Positions 18,970 to 26,821 of a stretch of 64,000 nt of DNA are shown here, one piece after another. The position numbers and the translations under genes are program-made. Position 1 is the first letter of the stretch; each line of letters begins with the position of its first letter. The stretch is from positions 1 to 64,000 of the forward strand of contig JAAYJK010000017.1 of assembly GCA_012522955.1 (NCBI GenBank). The letters run 5' to 3'. The notes under the pieces are model-generated. The model ran no database searches and had not been told where the DNA came from. It was given only the letters and a program-made list of their open reading frames with translations. The DNA is from Syntrophomonadaceae bacterium. GTDB taxonomy: Bacteria; Bacillota; Syntrophomonadia; Syntrophomonadales; Syntrophomonadaceae.

Positions 18970-19923
18970 TCAATCTAAGAGGGTAAGAATAGTGCGAGCC
19001 AGTTTATCTGAATCATGCCAGGCTACATCATCATTGGAAACTAAATCCTCTTTTATTATATTAATTCCCATAGCCTGGATGTCTTCATATGCCGGCGATA
19101 CCGGAATTGCTCGCTCCTGACGATAGCGCCTAAGCCTATGCTCATCAATTACCCCGGAGTTGATAATCACAAAATCCACTAGTTGCCGATTCAAATGTCG
19201 TTTTATGGACTGCAAATGGTCAGCTGCAGTAAAACCATCGGTTTCACCTTGTTCGGTCATGATGTTGCTAACATAAATCACGGGGGCACTAGCCTGGGTA
19301 ATAGATTCGGCTACCCCCTTGACCAGCAAATTAGGAATTATGCTGGTATAAAGGCTGCCCGGCCCAAGTACAATGGCATCAGCTTCCTGAATGGCCTTTA
19401 AGGTTTCCGGTACTGGCAGACATTGGTCCGGGATCAAGGAGATTCTCTGTATCTTACCTTCATGGTTCCTGATCCTGGTTTCACCTATTACGGTACCACC
19501 GTTCTCCATGGTGGCAGCCAGCACTACCGGTTCCAAGGTGGCAGGCAACACCACTCCCCGCACTGCCAGCACCTTACTGACTTCCTGAATAGCCGATATA
19601 AAATCCCCCGCAATCTCACTCATGGCTACCAAGAGAAGATTGCCCAGGCTGTGTCCTTGTATTCCTCCCCCAGCTTGGAAACGGTGCTGAAAAACCTTAT
19701 TCATCAAGGTTTCAGTTTCAGCCAGAGCCACCAAACAATTGCGAATATCTCCCGGAGGTAAAACTCCCATTTCTGCCCGCAATCGTCCGGAACTGCCTCC
19801 GTCATCACTGACCGTTACTATGGCTGTGAGCCGGGAAGTATATTTTTTTAATCCTTTTAATAAAACCGCCAGGCCAGTACCTCCACCTATTACTACAATA
19901 CCCAGTTCTCTATTCGTTGCCAT
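18970..19923 (-). CDS. yvcK: YvcK/CofD-like gluconeogenesis factor
   Basis: YvcK proteins bind UDP-sugars and are needed for normal cell shape and growth on gluconeogenic carbon sources. The 317-residue sequence begins with GIVVIGGGTGLAVLLKGLK, followed by TVSDDGGSSGRLR, the nucleotide-binding elements of the CofD-like fold. DADAIVLGPGSLYTSIIPNLL-like signature residues are present around 180-200. The ATG at 19923 abuts the rapZ stop at 19924, indicating coupling. It probably links central carbon status to the cell envelope, by analogy with Bacillus. Confidence 0.94.
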   Translation of the reverse strand: MATNRELGIVVIGGGTGLAVLLKGLKKYTSRLTAIVTVSDDGGSSGRLRAEMGVLPPGDIRNCLVALAETETLMNKVFQHRFQAGGGIQGHSLGNLLLVAMSEIAGDFISAIQEVSKVLAVRGVVLPATLEPVVLAATMENGGTVIGETRIRNHEGKIQRISLIPDQCLPVPETLKAIQEADAIVLGPGSLYTSIIPNLLVKGVAESITQASAPVIYVSNIMTEQGETDGFTAADHLQSIKRHLNRQLVDFVIINSGVIDEHRLRRYRQERAIPVSPAYEDIQAMGINIIKEDLVSNDDVAWHDSDKLARTILTLLD

Positions 19924-20811
19924 TTACTCCTCCACTTTAAACCTGGCATAATCTCTATGTTTAACTAATACATTATATCCCATTTCATTTAATTCTTGAG
20001 ATATATGTTCAGCCAGTACTACTGAGCGATGCTGACCACCGGTACATCCGATGGACAGGGCCAGATTGGTTTTTCCCTCTTTGATATAGTGGGGAATTAA
20101 ATACTTTAATAGACTCAGGAAGCGACGATTGAACGCCTGAGTAACGGTAGATTTCATAACATAATCTCTTACCGGCGGATCCATACCGGTCATAGTTTTC
20201 ATCACCGGATCATAAAAGGGATTAGGTAAAAATCTCACATCTATTACTAGATCTGAATCCAAGGGTATTCCCATTTTATATCCGAAGGACACTACATTAA
20301 TGGAAAACCCGTTAAGAGACTGTTTCCCATAGAGGCTAATTAACTTCTCCCTTAACTCCCGGGAAGAAGTATTGGAAGTATCAATCACCACATTAGCCTG
20401 ACCACGAAGTTCTTCCAGCATGGTTTTTTCAATCTGTATAGCTTCCAATAGTCTCCAGCGTCCGGATAAGGGGTGCTTCCTCCGGGATTCCTTGAAGCGC
20501 CTTACCAATACCTCATCTGAGGCTTCCAAAAACAATATTTGATACTGTAAATGGCCCTGCTCCAGTTCTTTCAAGGCTCGAGATAAATCAAGGAAAAAAT
20601 CCCCACCCCGAGCATCCATAACCAGGGCTACCTTATCAATTTTACCCTCTGATTGTATACCCAGTTCTACAAATTTGGTCAAGAGTGCAGGCGGGAGATT
20701 ATCGACACAGTAATAACCAATATCTTCCAGGCAATTGACGGTCTGGGTTTTTCCTGCTCCTGATAAGCCAGTAATTATGAGTATGCGCAATCCTTCGCTT
20801 TTTTCGACCAC
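19924..20811 (-). CDS. rapZ: RNase adapter protein RapZ (YvcJ), nucleotide-binding
   Basis: RapZ/YvcJ is a P-loop protein: in E. coli it guides RNase E to the GlmZ small RNA; in Bacillus YvcJ affects competence and binds GTP. The Walker A GLSGAGKT lies at residues 15-22, and the C-terminal conserved GCTGGQHRSVVLAEHI is intact in the 295-residue product. The GTG start at 20811 overlaps the end of the PHP gene by 37 bases. Its only ribosome-binding candidate is a run of eight G residues nine bases upstream, which is also part of the PHP coding sequence. Confidence 0.93.
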   Translation of the reverse strand: MVEKSEGLRILIITGLSGAGKTQTVNCLEDIGYYCVDNLPPALLTKFVELGIQSEGKIDKVALVMDARGGDFFLDLSRALKELEQGHLQYQILFLEASDEVLVRRFKESRRKHPLSGRWRLLEAIQIEKTMLEELRGQANVVIDTSNTSSRELREKLISLYGKQSLNGFSINVVSFGYKMGIPLDSDLVIDVRFLPNPFYDPVMKTMTGMDPPVRDYVMKSTVTQAFNRRFLSLLKYLIPHYIKEGKTNLALSIGCTGGQHRSVVLAEHISQELNEMGYNVLVKHRDYARFKVEE

Positions 20812-21563
20812 TTTTTATATCCCCCCCCGGACCGGCGATTAGCTATTGTATTTCTATTAATCCCCAGTTTGTCTGCTATCCAACTTCCATAATCTAGGTT
20901 GCCAACCGATTCCTGAAAATGTGCATCACTATTAATTATGAATTTTACACCAACCCGGTTAGCTTCAATTATATCAGAAATTGGTGGATATTTATGAGCA
21001 CAATTTATTTCAAATAATACCTGCCTGATTTTACAAGCCCAGGCTACCTCTTCTATATGGACTTTAAAAAATAAACCAGGATGAGATAAAATATCAATCT
21101 GAGGATAACGGTTTAGAGCCGCTACGATGGCCCTGGTATTTGCCTTCACCGCCTCTTTTTGAAATCTTGGACCTAGGCGGCGCAGGGAATTACCAGCCAT
21201 AATGCTCCATCCGTCTTTTATAGAGGTAGGCCAGGTATAGGGATGCAAGCCGGCTATTAGAATATCCAGCTCTTCCATAATCTCCTCATCCAGGTCGAGT
21301 GTGCCATCCAAATCTCTGATGTTGGCCTCAGCTCCTAAGAGGATGTGAATATTAGGGTATTTTCTTTGAACCTGGTAAATTTCTTCTTTAATATCAAGAT
21401 AGCTCTCTTGCTTCTTTACCCCTATAACAGCGGCCAGAGGGCCATGATCAGTAATGGCTACTTCCAGCAGTCCTTTACTGAATGCGGCATGAACTATATT
21501 TTCTATGCCCTGCCGACCGTCACTGTACCGGGAATGGGTATGATAATCTCCGAAGAAATTCAT
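20775..21563 (-). CDS. PHP-domain metal-dependent phosphoesterase
   Basis: A 262-residue PHP protein with the four characteristic metal motifs: DYHTHSRYSDG at 6-16, TDHGP near 38, an HP dyad in ILSHPGLFF, and SDAHF near the C-terminus. These resemble the YcdX/histidinol-phosphatase-like branch, trinuclear phosphatases whose substrate is usually unknown. The gene overlaps rapZ, so it belongs to the rapZ-yvcK-whiA unit. The ATG at 21563 follows TAGGAGGGG. Histidinol phosphatase is possible, but there are no histidine genes nearby. Confidence 0.85.
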   Translation of the reverse strand: MNFFGDYHTHSRYSDGRQGIENIVHAAFSKGLLEVAITDHGPLAAVIGVKKQESYLDIKEEIYQVQRKYPNIHILLGAEANIRDLDGTLDLDEEIMEELDILIAGLHPYTWPTSIKDGWSIMAGNSLRRLGPRFQKEAVKANTRAIVAALNRYPQIDILSHPGLFFKVHIEEVAWACKIRQVLFEINCAHKYPPISDIIEANRVGVKFIINSDAHFQESVGNLDYGSWIADKLGINRNTIANRRSGGGYKKWSKKAKDCAYS

Positions 21564-21670
21564 AAATACCCCTCCTACTCGATTTTGTTATTTATAATTT
21601 GTCCATTATTCCTCCTTCCTAATACTATTCTCTGACTTTAATCCGCCTAGTCCCTTCCATTGCTTTAAGC

Positions 21671-22708
21671 CTATTGAGCCAATTGCTCCTTCAGCAAATC
21701 TATCATTTTGACCGGGGTAGGATTAATTCCGTATTCCAAAGCCAAATAAGCACTGGCATAGTCACCCACATATATTAACGAAAAGACCCGGGTTAGATAG
21801 GATTCTCCCTGGCTAAAAACTTCAATGATGCTTTTTACCTTGTCCTTGATAATAGTCTTGCTGATCTCAATGCGTTTTTGTATTCTCTCATTATCCTGTT
21901 TATCCCTTAAAATAATGTATACTTGTCGCTGCAACAAATCTGCTGGGGCTTCGAAGCCCACTATTTCATTATGGTTCAGTTCAGGAAAAATACTGTAGTA
22001 GGCTGGGCTTTTAGCATTTTCATTAATCTGGGCTTTCCAGCGCTGAGCCGCCACTTCCGATACTCCTGTAGTTCCCCATATTACTGGAATGCTGTCTCGG
22101 CATTTTCCAGCAATCACTCGCGCCTGGTTTACCGGCACATCAACTATGGGTTTCAGAGATTCCCGCAGTTCTCTTAATACTGTAGCAGTTTCTCGTATTT
22201 CCTCTTCCACCCCTGGTATTATGCCCATTTCACCCAGTAACAAGGCCTGAGGAGCGAAGAGCCAACCCGCTGCGGCTCGGGGAACAAATCCAGACGGGAG
22301 CTGAATCAGTCCTTGTCCATCCCGGCGAGCATATTCGCTTAGTTTTCCCCCGCTGCTCAAAATGATTATTCTGGCTCCACGATCAACCGCCTGTTCGTAG
22401 GCGGCCAGAGTCTCTTCTGTATTGCCCGAATAGCTAACCGCCAATACCAGCGTATCAGGACCGACAAAAGCCGGTAAATGGTAATCCCGGTTAACAACTA
22501 TTGGCAGCCTGGCCTTTTTAGCCGCATAGTTACGGAGGATGTCCCCTCCAATAGCTGAACCCCCTAAGCCAGTTACCACTACATTGCGGTAATCCTCCCT
22601 GTAGCGCTGGATAAAGTCAAATTCCAGTCCCAGGCTGTTATGGAACTGATCCGGCAACTCGTATAGGTATCCCATCATTTTTTCAGCACTCATATCACCA
22701 GCCATCAT
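21671..22708 (-). CDS. Bifunctional phosphoglucose/phosphomannose isomerase (SIS domain)
   Basis: This enzyme type interconverts fructose 6-phosphate with glucose 6-phosphate and mannose 6-phosphate. The 345-residue protein has two SIS sugar-isomerase lobes; GLGGSAIGGDILRNY (about 47-61) and SYSGNTEETL (about 92-101) form the phosphate-binding site, and ELNHNEIVGFE near 240 carries the conserved His and Glu. It resembles the family of thermophile and archaeal PGI/PMI enzymes and not classical Pgi. It is likely the hexose isomerase completing glycolysis/gluconeogenesis. ATG 22708, or the adjacent ATG, is preceded by GGAGGGAATCA. Confidence 0.88.
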   Translation of the reverse strand: MMAGDMSAEKMMGYLYELPDQFHNSLGLEFDFIQRYREDYRNVVVTGLGGSAIGGDILRNYAAKKARLPIVVNRDYHLPAFVGPDTLVLAVSYSGNTEETLAAYEQAVDRGARIIILSSGGKLSEYARRDGQGLIQLPSGFVPRAAAGWLFAPQALLLGEMGIIPGVEEEIRETATVLRELRESLKPIVDVPVNQARVIAGKCRDSIPVIWGTTGVSEVAAQRWKAQINENAKSPAYYSIFPELNHNEIVGFEAPADLLQRQVYIILRDKQDNERIQKRIEISKTIIKDKVKSIIEVFSQGESYLTRVFSLIYVGDYASAYLALEYGINPTPVKMIDLLKEQLAQ

Positions 22709-22840
22709 TGATTCCCTCCTGCCTTTATGTATCTATTTAACGGTGATTCTTACTGGCCTCAGCTGACCATTACTACTCCTTGGTCTTAATCCTGCCGTAT
22801 TAGTCTATGTTTTCCATAGGAGCAGCTAAAAATACCCGCC

Positions 22841-23647
22841 CTAGCGATCCTTAGTGATGAACTTTTCCAAAGCCTGTATTACTCCTCCTTCATCATTGGA
22901 TCCGGCAACAAAATCAGCAGCCTCTTTCACCTGTGAATGGGCATTGCCAACCGCTACTCCCATACCTGCCCATTTAATCATAGGCAGGTCATTATGGCTA
23001 TCACCAATGGCCATAACCTCCTGGGGCTCAATACGCAAAGCAGTCGCAACAGCAGCCAGAGCTTTGGCTTTTGTGGCCCCAGCATCCATTATTTCCAGGG
23101 TATTATACTTAAAGGGAGTGAGATGCAGCTCGGGTCCATACTGTTCTCTAAGCACTGCTTCCATCCCCCCTAGCTGATCCTTCTCCAATACCGCCATTAT
23201 TTCCAGAGGTGGAGTCTCAGCTACTAATCCCGGTATATCACGGGTTATGATAGGCTCAATACCGGTAATCCGGGTATGGGTTTTAAGCACTGGCATCATT
23301 TTCCTGCTATAAATTTGGTCATTACAATAAATATGGTAATCAACCTGATTAAATTCCAAGAAATCTATTAATTCCAGGGCCAAGTCGGACCTTATAGGCC
23401 GTTCATACCATATATCACCAGAGCCCGAATTTTTAACCAGGGCTCCCTGATAAGTGATAAGGGGTAAATCCAGTTCTAATTGTTGAGCATAAGGCAGGGC
23501 GGCTCGAAACATTCTCCCGGTAGCTAGAATAATATATACTCCTAGGGCTTTTACTCTCTGTATAGCACTGATGCAGGAAGAAGGTATTCTATGCTGGGAG
23601 TCCAGAAGAGTATCATCCAGGTCAATGGCAACCATTTTAATACTCAT
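22841..23647 (-). CDS. HAD-superfamily Cof-type phosphatase, first tandem copy
   Basis: A 268-residue Cof/IIB-type HAD hydrolase. The nucleophile motif AIDLDDTLLDS is at residues 8-18, motif II is in LATGRMFRAA, and the C-terminal motif GDSHNDLPMIKWAG provides the metal-binding Asp residues. Such enzymes dephosphorylate sugar phosphates or cofactors with loose specificity. The gene begins one base after the stop of the next HAD gene, with which it is alignable from end to end, including the insertion (cap) domain; it is a tandem duplicate. Substrate unknown; sugar phosphates fit the adjacent isomerase. Confidence 0.88.
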   Translation of the reverse strand: MSIKMVAIDLDDTLLDSQHRIPSSCISAIQRVKALGVYIILATGRMFRAALPYAQQLELDLPLITYQGALVKNSGSGDIWYERPIRSDLALELIDFLEFNQVDYHIYCNDQIYSRKMMPVLKTHTRITGIEPIITRDIPGLVAETPPLEIMAVLEKDQLGGMEAVLREQYGPELHLTPFKYNTLEIMDAGATKAKALAAVATALRIEPQEVMAIGDSHNDLPMIKWAGMGVAVGNAHSQVKEAADFVAGSNDEGGVIQALEKFITKDR

Positions 23648-23648
23648 T

Positions 23649-24467
23649 TTATATCTGCTCCTTTCCTAATATCCAGTACTGCAGAGCTTCCGCTACTCCA
23701 TCTTCTTCATTGGAAGAGGTAACATAATCCGCCACCGCTTTTACCTCTGCCGGAGCATTGCCCATGGCTACCCCCAATCCAGCCCATTTAATCATTTCCA
23801 TATCGTTATAACTATCCCCCAGAGCCATTACCTCTCGCTGATGAATGCCCAAGTGCTCCGCCAGCACTTTTAAGGCCTGGGCTTTGTTAGCAAGAGGATT
23901 CATTACTTCCAGGTAATAAGGTTTGGAGCGGGTAATATTAAGGGAAGCACCGTATATTTGTTTTAGTTCCTTTTCCGTCTTAATCAGCCGCTCCTGATCT
24001 CGATCTACCGCCATTATTTTCAAGGCTTCTTGGCCCTGTCGGCAAGCATCCCTCAAGTTGCCTACCAGCAAAGGCTCCACTCCGGCCAGTTGAGCATAGT
24101 CCATTCCTTCTTCATTCAAGGTTTCCAGACACAAACGGTCATCAAAATAGCTATGGTAATGAATTCCAGTAGTTTGAAAATATTCCATAACCGCCACCGC
24201 CATATCTGGATTCAAAGGTTGGTAATAGAGCACCTCCTGGGTTTGAGAATTCTTAACCAGGGCTCCTTGGTAGGTTATCAGGGGAATGTCAACCTTCAGT
24301 TGCAGAGCATAAGGCAGAGCAGAGCTATACATCCGGCCCGTAGCCAGAGTAATTATTACCCCCTGTTGTCGGGCAGCTCGAATATTTGTTTTACAAGGGC
24401 TGGATATGCTTAAACCTGAATCCAAAAGAGTATCATCCAGGTCAATGGCCACCAGTTTTAATGACAT
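23649..24467 (-). CDS. HAD-superfamily Cof-type phosphatase, second tandem copy
   Basis: A 272-residue paralogue of the downstream HAD protein. Motifs are AIDLDDTLLDSGLSI at 7-21, LATGRMYSSALPYALQL, and GDSYNDMEMIKWAGLGVAMGNA near 218-239, all catalytically complete. Cap-domain sequences differ more between the copies than the core motifs, as expected if substrate ranges have split. It is the first gene of the pair, with a GGAGG-like site upstream of ATG 24467. Function is predicted only to the level of small phosphorylated metabolites. Confidence 0.88.
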   Translation of the reverse strand: MSLKLVAIDLDDTLLDSGLSISSPCKTNIRAARQQGVIITLATGRMYSSALPYALQLKVDIPLITYQGALVKNSQTQEVLYYQPLNPDMAVAVMEYFQTTGIHYHSYFDDRLCLETLNEEGMDYAQLAGVEPLLVGNLRDACRQGQEALKIMAVDRDQERLIKTEKELKQIYGASLNITRSKPYYLEVMNPLANKAQALKVLAEHLGIHQREVMALGDSYNDMEMIKWAGLGVAMGNAPAEVKAVADYVTSSNEEDGVAEALQYWILGKEQI

Positions 24468-24494
24468 AATATCCTCCCTAACTCACAAGATATG

Positions 24495-24521
24495 ATAAAC
24501 CGGACTGGTGGCCCGGTTTAT
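24495..24521 (-). terminator. Hairpin between the YvlD-like gene and the HAD pair
   Basis: ATAAACCGG (24495-24503) pairs with CCGGTTTAT (24513-24521) around a nine-base loop. The following minus-strand sequence is only weakly U-rich, so this may be a poor terminator or an RNA-stabilising hairpin. Confidence 0.45.
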
Positions 24522-24546
24522 TAGGTATATATTTAAATAATGCTTA

Positions 24547-24906
24547 CTATTTGAATTTGAATTCCTTGTCTTCAACAACGAAGCTAATGATAAAGCTAAC
24601 CAGGCTGATAACAATAGAACATACAATAGCCCAAGCAAAACTATCGATATCAAACCCTTGTATGGTAAGAGAAGTCACCCATAACATAAAACCGTTGATT
24701 ACCAAAGTAAACAAACCCAGGGTCAAAAGGTTTAATGGCAGAGTGAGCAATATTAACAGGGGACGGATGATGGCGTTTATTACGCCTAGAAATATAGATC
24801 CCACTATAGCCGCCCATAGGGTAAGATCAAAAGCCGGTATAAGAGCAGCAGTTATAATTATAGCCAGTATGTTCAACAGCCACCTTAGAGTCCAACCCTG
24901 AACCAT
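24547..24906 (-). CDS. Small four-helix membrane protein of the YvlD/phage-holin-4 type
   Basis: The 119-residue product consists almost wholly of four hydrophobic segments (about 8-26, 30-50, 53-75 and 88-112) with a charged tail DKEFKFK. The motif IFLGVINAIIRPLLILLTLPLNLLTLG is typical of the family that includes Bacillus YvlD, annotated as holin-like only by weak similarity. There is no lysis cassette nearby, so a role in lysis is unlikely; family members are linked to envelope stress. Start ATG 24906 has GGGAGG upstream. Molecular function unknown. Confidence 0.8.
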   Translation of the reverse strand: MVQGWTLRWLLNILAIIITAALIPAFDLTLWAAIVGSIFLGVINAIIRPLLILLTLPLNLLTLGLFTLVINGFMLWVTSLTIQGFDIDSFAWAIVCSIVISLVSFIISFVVEDKEFKFK

Positions 24907-25006
24907 ATTATTACCTCCCTTACTTCTTTGCAGATTAGTTCTTAACTCTATGATACTCTATTTTTCTATATTTTTATAATATATTCTGGATATTTCCTGT
25001 ATCTTT

Positions 25007-26818
25007 TCATTCCTGGGCTCCCGGTATATCTCTATTTTCCCGCCAATACTGGTATATATTCTGAGCCAGGCTGTGACTTATGCCTGGTACCTCCTGCAAC
25101 TCCTCCACCGAGGCCCTGCTTACCCGCTGAGCGGATCCAAAATGGGCCAGCAGGGCTTTTTTTCTGTGCGGTCCTACTCCCGGGATCCCATCCAGGCTGG
25201 ATATTCTTGTTTTTTTATGCCTGCGGCTGCGATTATATTCGATGGCAAAGCGATGAGCTTCATTCCGTAAACGCTGCAAGAGCCTTAAACCCGGATCCGA
25301 TGCCGAAAGCTTTAAGGCTTTGGCATACCCGGGGCGATAAATTTCTTCTTGCTTTTTAGCCAGGCTAAACAGGGGAATATCAGCCTGCAAATCCCGTAAT
25401 ACCCGGGCCGCTGCATTGACCTGTCCCAACCCCCCGTCGATTAAAATCATATCCGGTTCCGGTAGAAAGGCGGGATTGCCTTGATTGGCTTCCTCAAAAC
25501 GTCGTCGCAGAACCTCGCTCAGGGAGGCAAAATCGTTGTTTTGATCCCTTTTAATCTTAAAGTGGCGATAAGCTTTCTTATCCGCCTGTCCATCGTAAAA
25601 AACCACCATGGACCCGGTAGTCTCTTCTCCAGATAGATGGGATATATCATAACACTCTATACGGCGGGGCAGTTCCGGCAGTTCCAAAGCCCGGCTCAGT
25701 TCCAGCAGAGCAGCAGTACCGGCCTGATCTCGATCCAGCTTTTCCTGATACAGTATGCGGGCGTTCTCTTCCAGCAAGAGCAACAGCTTTTTCTTGTCTC
25801 CCCGCTGAGGTATGGACAGTCTTATTACTCGCCCGCTTTTGCCCCGTAACCACTCTTCTACTAGTTCCTGTTGGGAAGGCATGACGTTCAAGTATATTTC
25901 CGCCGGAAGGTCCGGCGGATCCTCATAATAGTGCTGCAAAAAGTACTGGATTAACTCCTCCGCTCTTTCGTCCATGGAGGAATTGATCCAGCTGGTATAA
26001 CGATCTACTATTTTGCCCGACCGTAGTTTAAATAACAACACCAGAGCCTTTTGTTCTCCTTGTACTGCCACTATCATATCCAGGTTATAGGGTTTATCAA
26101 AATTGACCAGCTGCTTTTCCTGGATTTTAATAATGCTGGCCATCCCATCCCGGAGTCGGGCCGCTTGTTCGAAATCCAAGCAGCCCGCAGCCTGTTTCAT
26201 TTCCTTTTCCAACTGGCCCAACAGAGACTTTATGTCTCCTTCCAGGAACTTAATAACTCCATCCACCATAGCTCTATACTCTTCCACTGACACTAAACCC
26301 GTACAAGGGGCCAGACATTTTTTTATATCCCGGTTTAGACAAGGCCGGGAACCAATCCGGAATATGCGACATCTGCGCAGGGGAAATATGGAACTCAGCA
26401 GTTTTAAGGTTTCGCGTAAAGAGGTGACATCGGTATAGGGTCCGAAATAGCGAGACACACCGTCCATTTTCTCCCTGGTGATATAGACCCGGGGATACTT
26501 GTCACCCAGAGTAATCTTTACATAGGGATAAGTTTTATCATCTTTCAGATCAATATTATACCGGGGCCGATGTTCCTTGATCAGATTGTTCTCCAATATT
26601 AAGGCTTCTACTTCTGAAGAGGTGACTACATAATCAAGATCAGCGACCCGGTTCATCATAGCTCTTACCTTGGGATGCAGACGTTCCGGGGACTGGAAAT
26701 AGGATCGTACCCGATTCCGCAATACTATGGCTTTCCCCACATAGATTACCTGCCTATCCTGGTCTTTAAAAATATAGACTCCCGGTTGCTGGGGCAGATG
26801 TTTTAAACGTTCTTTCAC
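25007..26818 (-). CDS. uvrC: Excinuclease ABC subunit C
   Basis: UvrC makes both incisions in nucleotide excision repair. In order: the GIY-YIG nuclease domain for the 3' cut (GVYIFKDQDRQVIYVGKA at about 13-30), a cysteine-containing region CRIFRIGSRPCLNRDIKKCLAPC near 155, a UVR motif near 205-235 that contacts UvrB, the RNase H-like nuclease domain for the 5' cut (ECYDISHLSG near 393, DGGLGQVNAA near 465) and C-terminal tandem helix-hairpin-helices. The 603-residue length is normal. It follows uvrA by three bases, so all three uvr genes likely form one unit. Confidence 0.97.
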   Translation of the reverse strand: MKERLKHLPQQPGVYIFKDQDRQVIYVGKAIVLRNRVRSYFQSPERLHPKVRAMMNRVADLDYVVTSSEVEALILENNLIKEHRPRYNIDLKDDKTYPYVKITLGDKYPRVYITREKMDGVSRYFGPYTDVTSLRETLKLLSSIFPLRRCRIFRIGSRPCLNRDIKKCLAPCTGLVSVEEYRAMVDGVIKFLEGDIKSLLGQLEKEMKQAAGCLDFEQAARLRDGMASIIKIQEKQLVNFDKPYNLDMIVAVQGEQKALVLLFKLRSGKIVDRYTSWINSSMDERAEELIQYFLQHYYEDPPDLPAEIYLNVMPSQQELVEEWLRGKSGRVIRLSIPQRGDKKKLLLLLEENARILYQEKLDRDQAGTAALLELSRALELPELPRRIECYDISHLSGEETTGSMVVFYDGQADKKAYRHFKIKRDQNNDFASLSEVLRRRFEEANQGNPAFLPEPDMILIDGGLGQVNAAARVLRDLQADIPLFSLAKKQEEIYRPGYAKALKLSASDPGLRLLQRLRNEAHRFAIEYNRSRRHKKTRISSLDGIPGVGPHRKKALLAHFGSAQRVSRASVEELQEVPGISHSLAQNIYQYWRENRDIPGAQE

Positions 26819-26821
26819 TGC

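Noticed and set aside
20775-20811. Overlap of the PHP and rapZ genes as an annotation error
   Set aside because: Both reading frames carry conserved family sequence up to or near the overlap, so it seems real.
24547-24906. Phage holin, hence prophage
   Set aside because: No other phage genes are near, and the protein matches the YvlD-type chromosomal membrane proteins.
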